This document shows positions 41,287-49,189 of a stretch of 64,000 nucleotides of DNA, piece after piece; the first letter of the stretch is position 1, and each line of letters begins with the position of its first letter. The position numbers and the translations under genes were made by a program. Origin of the DNA: Halovibrio variabilis. GTDB lineage: Bacteria; Pseudomonadota; Gammaproteobacteria; Pseudomonadales; Halomonadaceae. The notes below the pieces were generated by a model. The model was given only the letters and a program-made list of their open reading frames with translations. It did no database searches and was not told the origin of the DNA. The stretch is taken from NCBI RefSeq assembly GCF_007991175.1, contig NZ_BJXV01000009.1:124001-188000 (forward strand), read 5' to 3'.

Positions 41287-41478
41287 ATGGTCTCCCCTGT
41301 AACCCATGATGGTTGACGTAGCACGCTGTAAAATAGACTATTATTGATAAACTGCACCTAAGACCTGATCATCTGGATAAGGTTCATGTGGCGCCGCATT
41401 GATCATGGGTTGGTCACGTTAATAGGTGGATGCAACCACATAACATAATACGCCCCAACTAGATCAATGTGGGCGAAA

Positions 41479-42522
41479 TCATTGTGGTCGAATGCTTGAA
41501 AGGTGGCGAGTCACCGCCAACCAAGCACCCAACCACCCTAACAGTGTACTGCAAGATAGCAGAATTGTAGAGCCTGTCACGTCGAGTTGAGGCAATGAAA
41601 AACTGGCGCCATAGCTTGCGGCTAGCGCGGCGACCGGCAACGACAGCCAATGGTTGCCTAAGCCTAATAAACCCAACGCTAATAGCCCGCCACCCAAGCC
41701 GTACCAAGCGCCGCTGTACAGGAAAGGCCGCCTGACAAACGCATGCGTAGCGCCGATAAGCATGACCACTTCAATTTCCCGGCGGCGGCTTTCCACCGAT
41801 AGGCGGATGGTATTGCCGACCACCAGCAGCACCCCTAAACCAAACAGCACACCCAACGCCAGGGCGACGCGACGCCCAAGCTCGGCGAGGTTTCTAAGCC
41901 GTTCCACCCAGGCTAAATCAAGGCGCACCTCATCGACGCCAGCAAGCGCTTCCAGCTGGCTGGCCAATTGCTGCATCGCGGCGGGCTCAACGCTTTCAGG
42001 ACGCACCACAATACTGATCGGCAACGGATTACTCTCCAGACCCGCTAAGGCATCATCGAGTCCCAACGACTGCTGGAACTCGGCCATGCCCTGCTCGGCG
42101 CTGATCATCTGGGTTTCGAGCACACTGGGTTCAGCGTTAACCGCCTCTTCGATGCGTAGCGCCTGGGCGTCATCGGTGCTCAAGGCGAGGTAGACCGTAA
42201 GCGTGGCGCTTTCATCAAGCTCCGCATCCAGCAGGCGCGCGCTATCCAAGGTTAGCCACAGCGCCGCTGGCAGCACCAGTGCGATCGCAATCGCCAGCAT
42301 GGTCAGCAGATTACCCAGCGGATAGCGCACTAAGCGCTGAAAACTGTCCCACGCCATGCTGCGGTGGTGGCGCCCCCAGGCGCGCAGGCGGCTGGAAAAG
42401 CGCGTTTGCTGCGACCGGGCACCGCGCCGTGGGGTTTTATCGTCGGCGGGTTTGGTGGCGGCTTGGCGGGACGTTTTTAACGCGGCTCCCTGCCGGCGCT
42501 TTGACGTCGCGGATGACTTCAT
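41479..42522 (-). CDS. ftsX: Cell division protein FtsX
   Basis: Inner-membrane partner of FtsE that activates septal peptidoglycan hydrolases (through EnvC) during division. The 347-residue product has a cationic cytoplasmic N-terminus, a first membrane helix near 75-97, a periplasmic loop to about 230, then three more helices, the FtsX/MacB-like four-helix layout. Its ATG overlaps the ftsE stop by four bases. The 192-bp gap to rpoH downstream holds the rpoH leader. Confidence 0.94.
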   Translation of the reverse strand: MKSSATSKRRQGAALKTSRQAATKPADDKTPRRGARSQQTRFSSRLRAWGRHHRSMAWDSFQRLVRYPLGNLLTMLAIAIALVLPAALWLTLDSARLLDAELDESATLTVYLALSTDDAQALRIEEAVNAEPSVLETQMISAEQGMAEFQQSLGLDDALAGLESNPLPISIVVRPESVEPAAMQQLASQLEALAGVDEVRLDLAWVERLRNLAELGRRVALALGVLFGLGVLLVVGNTIRLSVESRRREIEVVMLIGATHAFVRRPFLYSGAWYGLGGGLLALGLLGLGNHWLSLPVAALAASYGASFSLPQLDVTGSTILLSCSTLLGWLGAWLAVTRHLSSIRPQ

Positions 42523-43187
42523 ACGCCCCCCTCGTCGGCGACTAGGCGGCCATCGCTTAAGCGCAGAGTGCGGTGGTGCAGGCGTGCAATCAGCGCCAAG
42601 TCGTGGCTAGCCACCATCACCGTGGTACCAATCCGATTAAAATCCTCAAACAGCGCCATGATATCCGCCGAAAGCTGGGGATCAAGGTTGCCGGTGGGCT
42701 CGTCCGCGAGCAGTAACGCTGGTTTGTTGACCACTGCCCTGGCAATGCCCACCCGCTGCTGTTCGCCACCAGAGAGCTCGATGGGCAGGGCCTTTTCACG
42801 ATGCAGCAGCCCTACCTTATCCAAAGCAGCGCGCACGCGGCGAGCGGCTTCGCGGGGTTCAACCCCCTGGATTTCCAGCGGCAGTGAGACATTATGAAAA
42901 ATGTTGCGGTCAAAAAGCAGCTGATGATCCTGAAAGACCACACCAATTTGGCGCCGATAGAACGGCACTTGGCTGGCATGCAGCTGAGCGATATCGTGCC
43001 CGGCCACCACCACTCGCCCTCGGCTGGGCTTTTCAAGGCGCATAATCAAGCGCAAAAGCGAGCTCTTGCCGGCCCCGGAGTGGCCGGTGAGAAACACCAT
43101 TTCCCCACGGGCAACGCGAAAACTGAGGTGCGCCAGCGCTTCAAAGCGACCGCCGTAGCGTTTACCTACGTGCTCAAAGGCGATCAT
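42519..43187 (-). CDS. ftsE: Cell division ATP-binding protein FtsE
   Basis: Cytoplasmic ATPase of the FtsEX complex. The 222-residue ABC protein has Walker A GHSGAGKSSLL (about 36-46), ABC signature LSGGEQQRV, and Walker B LLLADEPTGNLD. It overlaps ftsY upstream and ftsX downstream by four bases each, so the three are translationally coupled in the ftsYEX order. Confidence 0.97.
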   Translation of the reverse strand: MIAFEHVGKRYGGRFEALAHLSFRVARGEMVFLTGHSGAGKSSLLRLIMRLEKPSRGRVVVAGHDIAQLHASQVPFYRRQIGVVFQDHQLLFDRNIFHNVSLPLEIQGVEPREAARRVRAALDKVGLLHREKALPIELSGGEQQRVGIARAVVNKPALLLADEPTGNLDPQLSADIMALFEDFNRIGTTVMVASHDLALIARLHHRTLRLSDGRLVADEGGV

Positions 43188-44407
43188 GCGCTGGCATCAT
43201 CGCCTTGGCGATCAAACAGCGCATGGACAAAATCATCCGCCTCGAAGGGGCGCAGATCGTCGAGCCCCTCGCCGACGCCAATAAAGCGAATCGGCGTTTC
43301 CAGTTGCTTGGCCAGCGCAAAAATAATCCCGCCTTTGGCGGTACCATCCAGCTTGGTCAAGGTGATGCCGCTAACCGGTACGGCGTCGTTAAAGGTGCTG
43401 GCTTGAGAAATAGCGTTTTGCCCGGTGCCGGCATCCAGTATCAGCATCACTTCGTGAGGTGCGGTTTTATCCAATTTCTGCATTACCCGATGGACTTTTT
43501 TGAGCTCTTCCATCAGGTGGCTTTTATTATGCAGACGCCCGGCGGTATCAGCGATCAGCACATCCACTCCGCGCGCAGTGGCGGCCGCGACCGCATCGTA
43601 AATGACCGAGGCGCTGTCTGCGCCGGTGTGCTGGGCGATGACCGGCACGTTGTTGCGGTCGCCCCACACCTGGAGCTGCTCGACGGCGGCAGCACGGAAA
43701 GTGTCACCGGCGGCCAACATCACGCTTTTACCTTCGCGCTGAAAACGCTGGGTGAGCTTGCCGATGGTAGTGGTTTTACCCACGCCATTGACGCCCACGA
43801 CTAAAATAACAAACGGACCACTACCCTGTTTGTCGAGTACAAGCGGCTTGGCGACCGGCCCCAGCATGGTGGTTAACTCTTCTTGCAGGCCGCGATAGAG
43901 CGCCTCGGGATTATTCAGCTCTTTGCGCGACACGCGGGCTTCCAGGCGGCCAATAATCTCGGTAGTGGCGTCGATGCCTACATCGGCCATCAGCAGTTGC
44001 GTTTCCAGGTCTTCCAGCAGCTCATCGTCGATCTGTTTTTTGCCCAAAAACAGGTCGGCGATGCCGTCGGTTAGATTGGCGCGGGTTTTGCCCAGGCCAG
44101 ATTTGATACGCGCAAACCAGCCCTTTTGTTCACCTGGCTGCTCGCTTTGCTTAGCGACCGGCTTTTCTTGCAGGGCAGGCGTCGGCTCTGGCGTGGACGT
44201 CGGCTCTGGTAAAGTATCCGGCGCCTTTGGATGCTCTGCAACGGCGTCAGTAGTAGCGTCGGGTGCCTCAACGCCCCCTTCGTCGGCTCGCTCTTGAGAC
44301 GGTTCTTGAGGCGGTTCTTGTGAACGCGGCTCGTCAAGACGCGCATCGTCCTCTTGGGGCGCCTGCTTAGGGTCGTGCTTATCTTTACGCTTAAAAAAAC
44401 GAAACAT
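43184..44407 (-). CDS. ftsY: Signal recognition particle receptor FtsY
   Basis: GTPase that docks SRP-ribosome complexes at the inner membrane. The 407-residue product has a charged, Glu/Pro-rich A domain (residues 1 to about 100) and an NG domain with GVNGVGKTTTIGKL (P-loop), DTAGRLHNK and TKLDGTAKGG. It begins with MFRFFKRKDKH, a membrane-targeting basic head. Divergent from rsmD, a usual arrangement. Confidence 0.96.
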   Translation of the reverse strand: MFRFFKRKDKHDPKQAPQEDDARLDEPRSQEPPQEPSQERADEGGVEAPDATTDAVAEHPKAPDTLPEPTSTPEPTPALQEKPVAKQSEQPGEQKGWFARIKSGLGKTRANLTDGIADLFLGKKQIDDELLEDLETQLLMADVGIDATTEIIGRLEARVSRKELNNPEALYRGLQEELTTMLGPVAKPLVLDKQGSGPFVILVVGVNGVGKTTTIGKLTQRFQREGKSVMLAAGDTFRAAAVEQLQVWGDRNNVPVIAQHTGADSASVIYDAVAAATARGVDVLIADTAGRLHNKSHLMEELKKVHRVMQKLDKTAPHEVMLILDAGTGQNAISQASTFNDAVPVSGITLTKLDGTAKGGIIFALAKQLETPIRFIGVGEGLDDLRPFEADDFVHALFDRQGDDASA

Positions 44408-44497
44408 GAGAGTTATCCGGCATAAATAGTGAACATTAGGGTTATGCTAACACCGTCACCCAAGACTTTGGATAAGCAGCCCGCTACAATCCGCGTT

Positions 44498-45130
44498 ATG
44501 AAACGACAACGCTCTTCCCGCTCATCCGCCTCTCGCCGTTCGCCTGATCAGCGGGAGGGCAATCGACTTGGCAAAAAGCTTGGCAAACTGCGTATTATCG
44601 GCGGTGAATTTCGTCGCCGTCAGCTACCGGTGCTGGATATCCCCGGCTTGCGCCCAACGCCAGACCGCGTGCGTGAAACGCTGTTCAATTGGCTAGGGCA
44701 GCAGCTCGACGGCCAGCAGGTACTCGACTTGTTCGCGGGCACCGGTGCGCTGGGCATTGAAGCGGTGTCCCGCGGCGCGGCGTGGGTAGATTTTGTCGAG
44801 CGCGACCCGCGGGCGTCGGCACAGCTAACGGCCAATCTGGCACTACTTAATATTACCGCAAGCGGGGTGCATATTGACGATGCTCAAGCCTACCTGACCC
44901 GCCCTGCCAAGCCCTATACGCTGGTATTTCTCGACCCGCCTTTCCATCAACAGCTCGCCGCGCCGTGCTGTTTCGCGCTGGAAAGTAACGGCTGGCTCAC
45001 CACAGAGGCGATGATTTATCTCGAAACCGAGACATCGCTAACGCCCGAGGTGCCCGCCAACTGGCAGTTACAGCGCGAAACCCAGGCGGGCGAAAGCACG
45101 GCAAGGCTTTATCAACGCCAAGCACCGTAA
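44498..45130 (+). CDS. rsmD: 16S rRNA (guanine(966)-N2)-methyltransferase
   Basis: SAM-dependent methyltransferase that modifies G966 of 16S rRNA. With ATG at 44498 it has 210 residues; the SAM motif is DLFAGTGALGIEA and the catalytic motif is FLDPPF. The body after GKLRIIGGEFRRRQLPV matches the E. coli protein (198). Two earlier in-frame starts (GTG, ATG) exist within the ftsY-rsmD divergent gap; none has a convincing ribosome binding site, so the exact start is uncertain. The first 30 residues are a basic Ser/Arg-rich lead. Confidence 0.94.
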   Translation: MKRQRSSRSSASRRSPDQREGNRLGKKLGKLRIIGGEFRRRQLPVLDIPGLRPTPDRVRETLFNWLGQQLDGQQVLDLFAGTGALGIEAVSRGAAWVDFVERDPRASAQLTANLALLNITASGVHIDDAQAYLTRPAKPYTLVFLDPPFHQQLAAPCCFALESNGWLTTEAMIYLETETSLTPEVPANWQLQRETQAGESTARLYQRQAP

Positions 45131-45263
45131 ACAGCGCTTGCCGCCACGCGGCGGTGGCGTTACGCTCGCCTCATTCGTGCCGATTGACACGCTTGGCGCT
45201 TGTTGTTGGGTCGTTTTTTATTAACTATTTGTGAGTTCTCGTTTTTACACTAGGGAGATAGAC

Positions 45264-45458
45264 ATGAGTTTGGAACTATTTAACCAGCTTGAACAGAAAG
45301 TCACCGATACCGTTGACGCGCTGGAAATGATGAAACTGGAAAACGAAGAGCTACGCGATGAGAACGCCAAGCTGAAAGCGGAGCGCGAAGACTGGGAACG
45401 CCGTCTCAACAGCCTGCTCAGCAAATTCGACAGCCTCGATACCTCCAGCACGTCCTAA
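45264..45458 (+). CDS. zapB: Cell division protein ZapB
   Basis: A 64-residue, fully coiled-coil protein with Leu/Met heptads (MSLELFNQLEQKVTDTVDALEMM), matching the ZapB/TIGR02449 pattern. ZapB of E. coli (81 residues) binds ZapA and links the Z ring to the chromosome terminus. AGGGAG lies just before the ATG at 45264; the 11 residues of the longer frame are left out. It follows rsmD by 133 bp containing a perfect TTGACA (45184-45189) but no acceptable -10. Confidence 0.8.
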   Translation: MSLELFNQLEQKVTDTVDALEMMKLENEELRDENAKLKAEREDWERRLNSLLSKFDSLDTSSTS

Positions 45459-45502
45459 CCAGCGGATAAATGCGCTGCTGCCTACCGTACTTGCCTAAGT
45501 AC

Positions 45503-45955
45503 TTAAGAAAGCACTTGCGACATCAGCAGCGCATCCTCACGCCCGGCGGCGGCTAGCGTTGGTAGCGGTGGATAATAGCCTTTGCGGCGCCCGTCTTCGC
45601 TAAAGCCACTGCGCTGATAAAGCCGAATAGCGCTAAGGTTGCCCACCCGCACTTCCAGCAGCAGCCGTTCACTGGACCAGCCTTGTGCCGTGGTCAGTAC
45701 CGCGTCCAGCAGCGCCAGACCCGTACCGTTTCGGCGCTGCTCGGGCAGTACGCCAATCGCTTGCAGTTCTGCCTCAAACGGCAGCCGCGCCACGATGGCG
45801 TAACCCACCAAGACGTCGCCCTGCCACCCGCCCAACACGCAGGTATCTTGGCTGCCTAACGCTTCAAGCATCTGCGACTTAGCGGTGCCGCTCTGCGCCT
45901 GCTGTTCGAGTGCCATTAGCTGCGTAAGATGTTCAACATTGAGTTCAGTGATCAC
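45503..45955 (-). CDS. rimI: Ribosomal protein S18 alanine N-acetyltransferase, GTG start
   Basis: GNAT acetyltransferase that modifies the N-terminal alanine of S18. Starting from GTG at 45955 the protein has 150 residues, versus 148 in E. coli. The acetyl-CoA site is IGVLPEQRRNGTGLALLD, followed by the LLLEVRVGNLSAIRLYQRSGF signature. It overlaps the probable holD gene by 11 bp, the same pairing as in E. coli. The longer frame would add 53 Arg-rich residues read across holD and is rejected. Confidence 0.94.
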   Translation of the reverse strand: MITELNVEHLTQLMALEQQAQSGTAKSQMLEALGSQDTCVLGGWQGDVLVGYAIVARLPFEAELQAIGVLPEQRRNGTGLALLDAVLTTAQGWSSERLLLEVRVGNLSAIRLYQRSGFSEDGRRKGYYPPLPTLAAAGREDALLMSQVLS

Positions 45956-46811
45956 CCGTCGTCTGCCTCTCGCCAATAGAACCAACGTCCGCCCACTGCC
46001 GACCCAGCGCCTGCAGCGCCGGCCAGAAATCGCGCTTGCTCTGGGCACCCTCGAGCAGCGAGGCAAGCGCAGGACCCTGCCACACGGGCAGCGAGAGCGT
46101 TTGGCTTTGCCCATCGCTCACGTTGAGTATACGGTCCAGCGGCGCTTGGTCGGGGCCCAGCTCGCCCCACCAAAGCAGCCGCTCTAGCTGCCACCCCTGC
46201 CGGCTCACACTGCCGGCGACAAACGCCGCCAAGCCTTCGCGGGCTTCGTCCAATGGGTCCTCTACCGCAAAGGCGTTGGCCATTTGCGGCCAGGTAAAGT
46301 GGGTCACTGGCGGCAACGCCCCTCGCTGAATGCCCGCCGCCTGGAGCAAGTTGCCCAGCAGCTGCTGCTCAAGCGAACTCATTTCACCCGCCTGCAGCAC
46401 CAGCCAGCGCCCCGCTAAGCACACACACGCGAGTGAAAACTTTAACGGCTCGGCAGGCGCCGCTGTTTCAGCACTCGGGGGCGCGGGTTGGGCCGCTGGC
46501 TGTTTTGCACTGCCCTGCGGTTCAGTATCCAGCAGTGCCCGCACCGCCGCAGGAGAAGCAATGGCTTCATCTGGCGGTTGGCGTTCGGGTGCTTGGGGTT
46601 TGGCCGTTTGAGGCCTGGCCATTTGTGATCTAGGCGCAGGGGCGTCGTCCAGCAACGCCTGCAGCCGCTCGCGTGGTGGCGTCGCGGCAGGCGTCGTGTC
46701 CTCCCACTCGCAGGCCTCGGTGGGCAGTGCATTGGGCAGCTGGTATTTAGCGGCCCAGGCGGTAATCCCCATGGCGTCCAGATAGTGACGCCGAGTAACT
46801 TCCTGGGTCAC
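45945..46811 (-). CDS. holD: Probable DNA polymerase III psi subunit, divergent and long
   Basis: A 288-residue protein immediately upstream of and overlapping rimI. Its start RRHYLDAMGITAWAAK resembles the N-terminus of HolD (the LGITxW pattern) that contacts the clamp loader. A Pro/Ala/Gln-rich linker (about 40-125) is followed by a globular C-terminal part (about 126-288) with LVLQAGEMSSLEQQL, and FWPALQALGRQW. HolD of E. coli has 137 residues, so the difference is an inserted linker and larger C-domain; large psi subunits are known in Pseudomonas. Assignment rests on the N-terminal pattern and on holD-rimI synteny. It overlaps the bolA-type gene by four bases. Confidence 0.6.
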   Translation of the reverse strand: MTQEVTRRHYLDAMGITAWAAKYQLPNALPTEACEWEDTTPAATPPRERLQALLDDAPAPRSQMARPQTAKPQAPERQPPDEAIASPAAVRALLDTEPQGSAKQPAAQPAPPSAETAAPAEPLKFSLACVCLAGRWLVLQAGEMSSLEQQLLGNLLQAAGIQRGALPPVTHFTWPQMANAFAVEDPLDEAREGLAAFVAGSVSRQGWQLERLLWWGELGPDQAPLDRILNVSDGQSQTLSLPVWQGPALASLLEGAQSKRDFWPALQALGRQWADVGSIGERQTTGDH

Positions 46812-47116
46812 TGCCCGCCGCCGCGACAGTTGGGTGAATTGGGTCGTTCACCGCCCCGCGCCTGCCACTCGCTGGGGGTGTAAAGATGCAGCGCCAAGGC
46901 ATGCACCGGGCCCGAGAGCTCATCGGCCAACAGTGCATAAATCTTTTGATGGCGCTTCACCGGCATCAGGCCGTCGAAAGTGTCGCTGACCAGGGTCACT
47001 TTGAAGTGGGTTTCCGAGTTAGCGGGCACGTTGTGCATGTGGCTTTCGTTTTCTACCTGCAGCACGTCGGGCGCGAGCGCCGTTAACTTCTGCTCAATCT
47101 GTGTCTGCAGCGTCAT
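46808..47116 (-). CDS. BolA family protein
   Basis: A 102-residue protein with the BolA fold signature: HMHNVPANSETHFKVTLVSDTFDG and MPVKRHQKIYALLADEL, including the conserved His used to bind Fe-S clusters with monothiol glutaredoxins. It is closer to BolA than to the shorter IbaG by length; which paralogue it is cannot be settled. The ATG at 47116 gives MTLQTQIEQKL; the longer frame adds nine residues. It precedes holD by a four-base overlap. Confidence 0.9.
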   Translation of the reverse strand: MTLQTQIEQKLTALAPDVLQVENESHMHNVPANSETHFKVTLVSDTFDGLMPVKRHQKIYALLADELSGPVHALALHLYTPSEWQARGGERPNSPNCRGGGQ

Positions 47117-47157
47117 GAGGTTCTCCTTGGGATCATAAACCACTTTATTGTACGCGC

Positions 47158-48561
47158 TTACTGCGCCTTAGACGATGCCCGACGGGCGTGTAAGGCGCGT
47201 CTTGCCAGCGGCATGCGCGCTACGCTGGCCAATAGCGCCAGCAGCGTGGTTGCCGCGCCCAGCCAGAGCGTCACCTGCACCGGCCAACCCAGCGCCAGCG
47301 CAGCGCCGACGAGAGCCACCCCAAACGACTGCCCCACCGTGCGCGTGGTGCTCATTACGCCCGAGACGTTGGCGCTGCGCTCGGGTGGCAGGCTGCCCAT
47401 CATCTCGCGGTTATTGGGCGGCTGAAACAAGCCGAAGCCAATCCCGCACAGCGCGGTGCGCCATAAGCTGCCGGCCACACCGGTTGCCTCATCCACCAGC
47501 GCTAATGCAATCAGGCCAACGATCAACAGCCCAAGTCCGCTGCTGGACAGCACACTGGGGTTAATATGATCGGCTAAGCGCCCTGCTATCGGCCCGACAA
47601 TCATGATCGCCAATGGCCAGGGGGTGAACAGCCAGGCGGTTTCGAGCGGCGTAAACCCCATCTGCTCCTGGTAAAAAAACGACAGCGCCACAAACGTCAG
47701 CCCCTGGCCGATAAAGGCAAGCCCAGAGGCAGAGACGGCCAGCGTGAAACGCCGCTCGGCAAAGACACTAAGCGGTAATAACGGGTAGGGAGCACGCCGC
47801 TGACGCACGATAAACCCGCTACAGGCGATGGCCGCCAACATTGCCCAGCCCGCGCTTTGCCAAACCGGTGCGGCATGGCTCACGGCATCCATGGCAATAA
47901 AGAAGCTGGCCAGCATCACCATCGAGAGCAGCGCCCCGGCCACATCAAAACTGCCTTTGCGCGGTTCTTCCCGGGGCAAGGCCCGCTTGGCCAGCCACAG
48001 CGAGCAAAGCCCCAGCGGCACATTTAACGCAAACAGCCAGGGCCAGTCAGCAAAAGAGAGAATCACTCCGCTTAGCGTGGGGCCTGCGGCGTAACCACCG
48101 GCCACGACCAAGGCGCTTAATCCCAACGCACTCCCCAACAGCCGCGAGGGAAAAATTGCCCGATAGAGCGATGGCCCGATCGACAGCGTCGCGGCCGCGC
48201 CTAGCCCCTGAAGGGCACGAAATACCAGCAGCGTTTCCAAATTGCGCGACAAGGCAGCGCCCAGCGCGGCGGCGACAAAGGTGCCCAACCCGAATAGATA
48301 AAGCCGACGGCGGGTAACCAGTTCACTGATACCCGCAAACACCAGCAAGAAAGCGGCACACACCACCTGAAACAGGTTGGTGATCCATACTGCCCGGGAA
48401 GCCGACACGTTTAAATCGGCGGCAATGGTAGGCAGCGCCAGGTTGATCATGGTGGTATCAACCACTGCCATTAACGTGCCGGTCACCAGCGCCAACACGG
48501 CAAGGACGCGCTCAGGGCCTGGCAGGCCATCGTCGCCGGGGCGGGTTTCAAACAGTCGCAT
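47158..48561 (-). CDS. MFS transporter, DHA2 (EmrB/QacA-like) family
   Basis: A 467-residue inner-membrane proton-driven exporter with about 14 hydrophobic segments. The first helix has VVDTTMINLALPTIA, the pattern of the DHA2 14-helix group; motif C-like GGYAAGPTLSG is in the fifth helix. Substrate is likely a drug or toxic compound, but cannot be inferred further. The ATG at 48561 (MRLFETRPGDD) is chosen; the longer frame lacks a clear ribosome binding site. It lies between the unknown 128-residue gene and bolA. Confidence 0.9.
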   Translation of the reverse strand: MRLFETRPGDDGLPGPERVLAVLALVTGTLMAVVDTTMINLALPTIAADLNVSASRAVWITNLFQVVCAAFLLVFAGISELVTRRRLYLFGLGTFVAAALGAALSRNLETLLVFRALQGLGAAATLSIGPSLYRAIFPSRLLGSALGLSALVVAGGYAAGPTLSGVILSFADWPWLFALNVPLGLCSLWLAKRALPREEPRKGSFDVAGALLSMVMLASFFIAMDAVSHAAPVWQSAGWAMLAAIACSGFIVRQRRAPYPLLPLSVFAERRFTLAVSASGLAFIGQGLTFVALSFFYQEQMGFTPLETAWLFTPWPLAIMIVGPIAGRLADHINPSVLSSSGLGLLIVGLIALALVDEATGVAGSLWRTALCGIGFGLFQPPNNREMMGSLPPERSANVSGVMSTTRTVGQSFGVALVGAALALGWPVQVTLWLGAATTLLALLASVARMPLARRALHARRASSKAQ

Positions 48562-48632
48562 GCAAGAGTTCCTAGGGAGGATAGCGGCTAAACGAAACGG
48601 CCAAGCGTCTAAAACCAACTGACCAACACAAT

Positions 48633-48654
48633 GAAACCGGCCTAAGCCGGTTTC
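48633..48654 (-). terminator. Hairpin after the 128-residue gene
   Basis: Perfect 9-bp inverted repeat GAAACCGGC (48633-48641) and GCCGGTTTC (48646-48654) with a four-base loop, 54 bp past the upstream gene's stop on the minus strand. T's are inside the stem end; the following tail is not a long T tract. Confidence 0.6.
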
Positions 48655-48665
48655 GAAGTGCGCTG

Positions 48666-48697
48666 TTTAGCTTACTTAAAATTTAGCTTACTTAAAA
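48666..48697. repeat. 16-bp tandem repeat, two copies
   Basis: TTTAGCTTACTTAAAA occurs twice in a row (48666-48681 and 48682-48697), just outside the stop codon of the 128-residue gene. Perfect copies. Confidence 0.9.
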
Positions 48698-48707
48698 TAT
48701 TAGCATG

Positions 48708-49094
48708 CTAATCCTGCTCGCTGTCGAGTAGTAACGCATCATCGACTTCTGAGATTTCCAGGGGTGTTTCGTCGTCCAGGTCAATCGCTAGATAGCTGTG
48801 TTCGACGCGCACAAATTCCTGAAATAGCGCCCAATCCAGTTTATCCGGCCACTGGCGCTCGTCCTCTTCCCAAGCGCGCAGCTCGGTCTCGAGGATTGCC
48901 ACGTAGCGCTCGCGCACAAAGGTTTCCAGCGCTTCAGGCGTATCCATTTCAGGAATCAGGTAAATGGTACTTTCACGTTCGACGTCGTCCAGGGTCAGGT
49001 CGTCATCTCCCATGGTGGGTTCCAGCGCGTTGATCCAGTCCACAAAGGGCTGGGTCGGCCTGACGCTCAGTGCGGAGCGGTTAAGCAGTTTCAT
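48708..49094 (-). CDS. Unrecognised acidic 128-residue protein
   Basis: I do not recognise a family. It is a cytoplasmic, highly acidic, aromatic-rich protein without signal peptide or membrane segment. The sequence from MKLLNRSALSVRPTQPFVDW continues to a helical middle (ETFVRERYVAILETELRAW) and an acidic tail (DDALLLDSEQD). GAGGAG lies six bases before the chosen ATG; the 20 residues of the longer frame are dropped. It is next to lysS in the same direction, separated by 95 bp with a perfect inverted repeat around TATAAT. Codon use looks native. Confidence 0.85.
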   Translation of the reverse strand: MKLLNRSALSVRPTQPFVDWINALEPTMGDDDLTLDDVERESTIYLIPEMDTPEALETFVRERYVAILETELRAWEEDERQWPDKLDWALFQEFVRVEHSYLAIDLDDETPLEISEVDDALLLDSEQD

Positions 49095-49129
49095 GGGATT
49101 CTCCTCGCCGTCGAAACGTTGATCATTAT

Positions 49130-49147
49130 GGGCGCTATAATGCGCCC
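49130..49147. repeat. 6-bp inverted repeat around TATAAT
   Basis: GGGCGC (49130-49135), TATAAT (49136-49141), GCGCCC (49142-49147): perfect arms around a TATAAT spacer in the 95-bp gap between lysS and the unknown gene. It could be a short hairpin after lysS or an operator-like site; no matching -35 was found. Confidence 0.5.
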
Positions 49148-49189
49148 TTACCAACTTTTCATCCGCTATCTGGCTAGATAAGCGTAGGT

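Noticed and set aside
41359-41385. Sigma-E-like promoter upstream of rpoH (GAACCTT and TCTTA)
   Set aside because: The spacer is only 15 bp and both elements deviate from consensus; not convincing.
45184-45189. Perfect TTGACA upstream of zapB
   Set aside because: No acceptable -10 at 16-18 bp, so I do not call a promoter.
45956-46114. Arg-rich 53-residue extension of rimI
   Set aside because: It overlaps holD codons; the GTG start gives 150 residues as in other RimI proteins.
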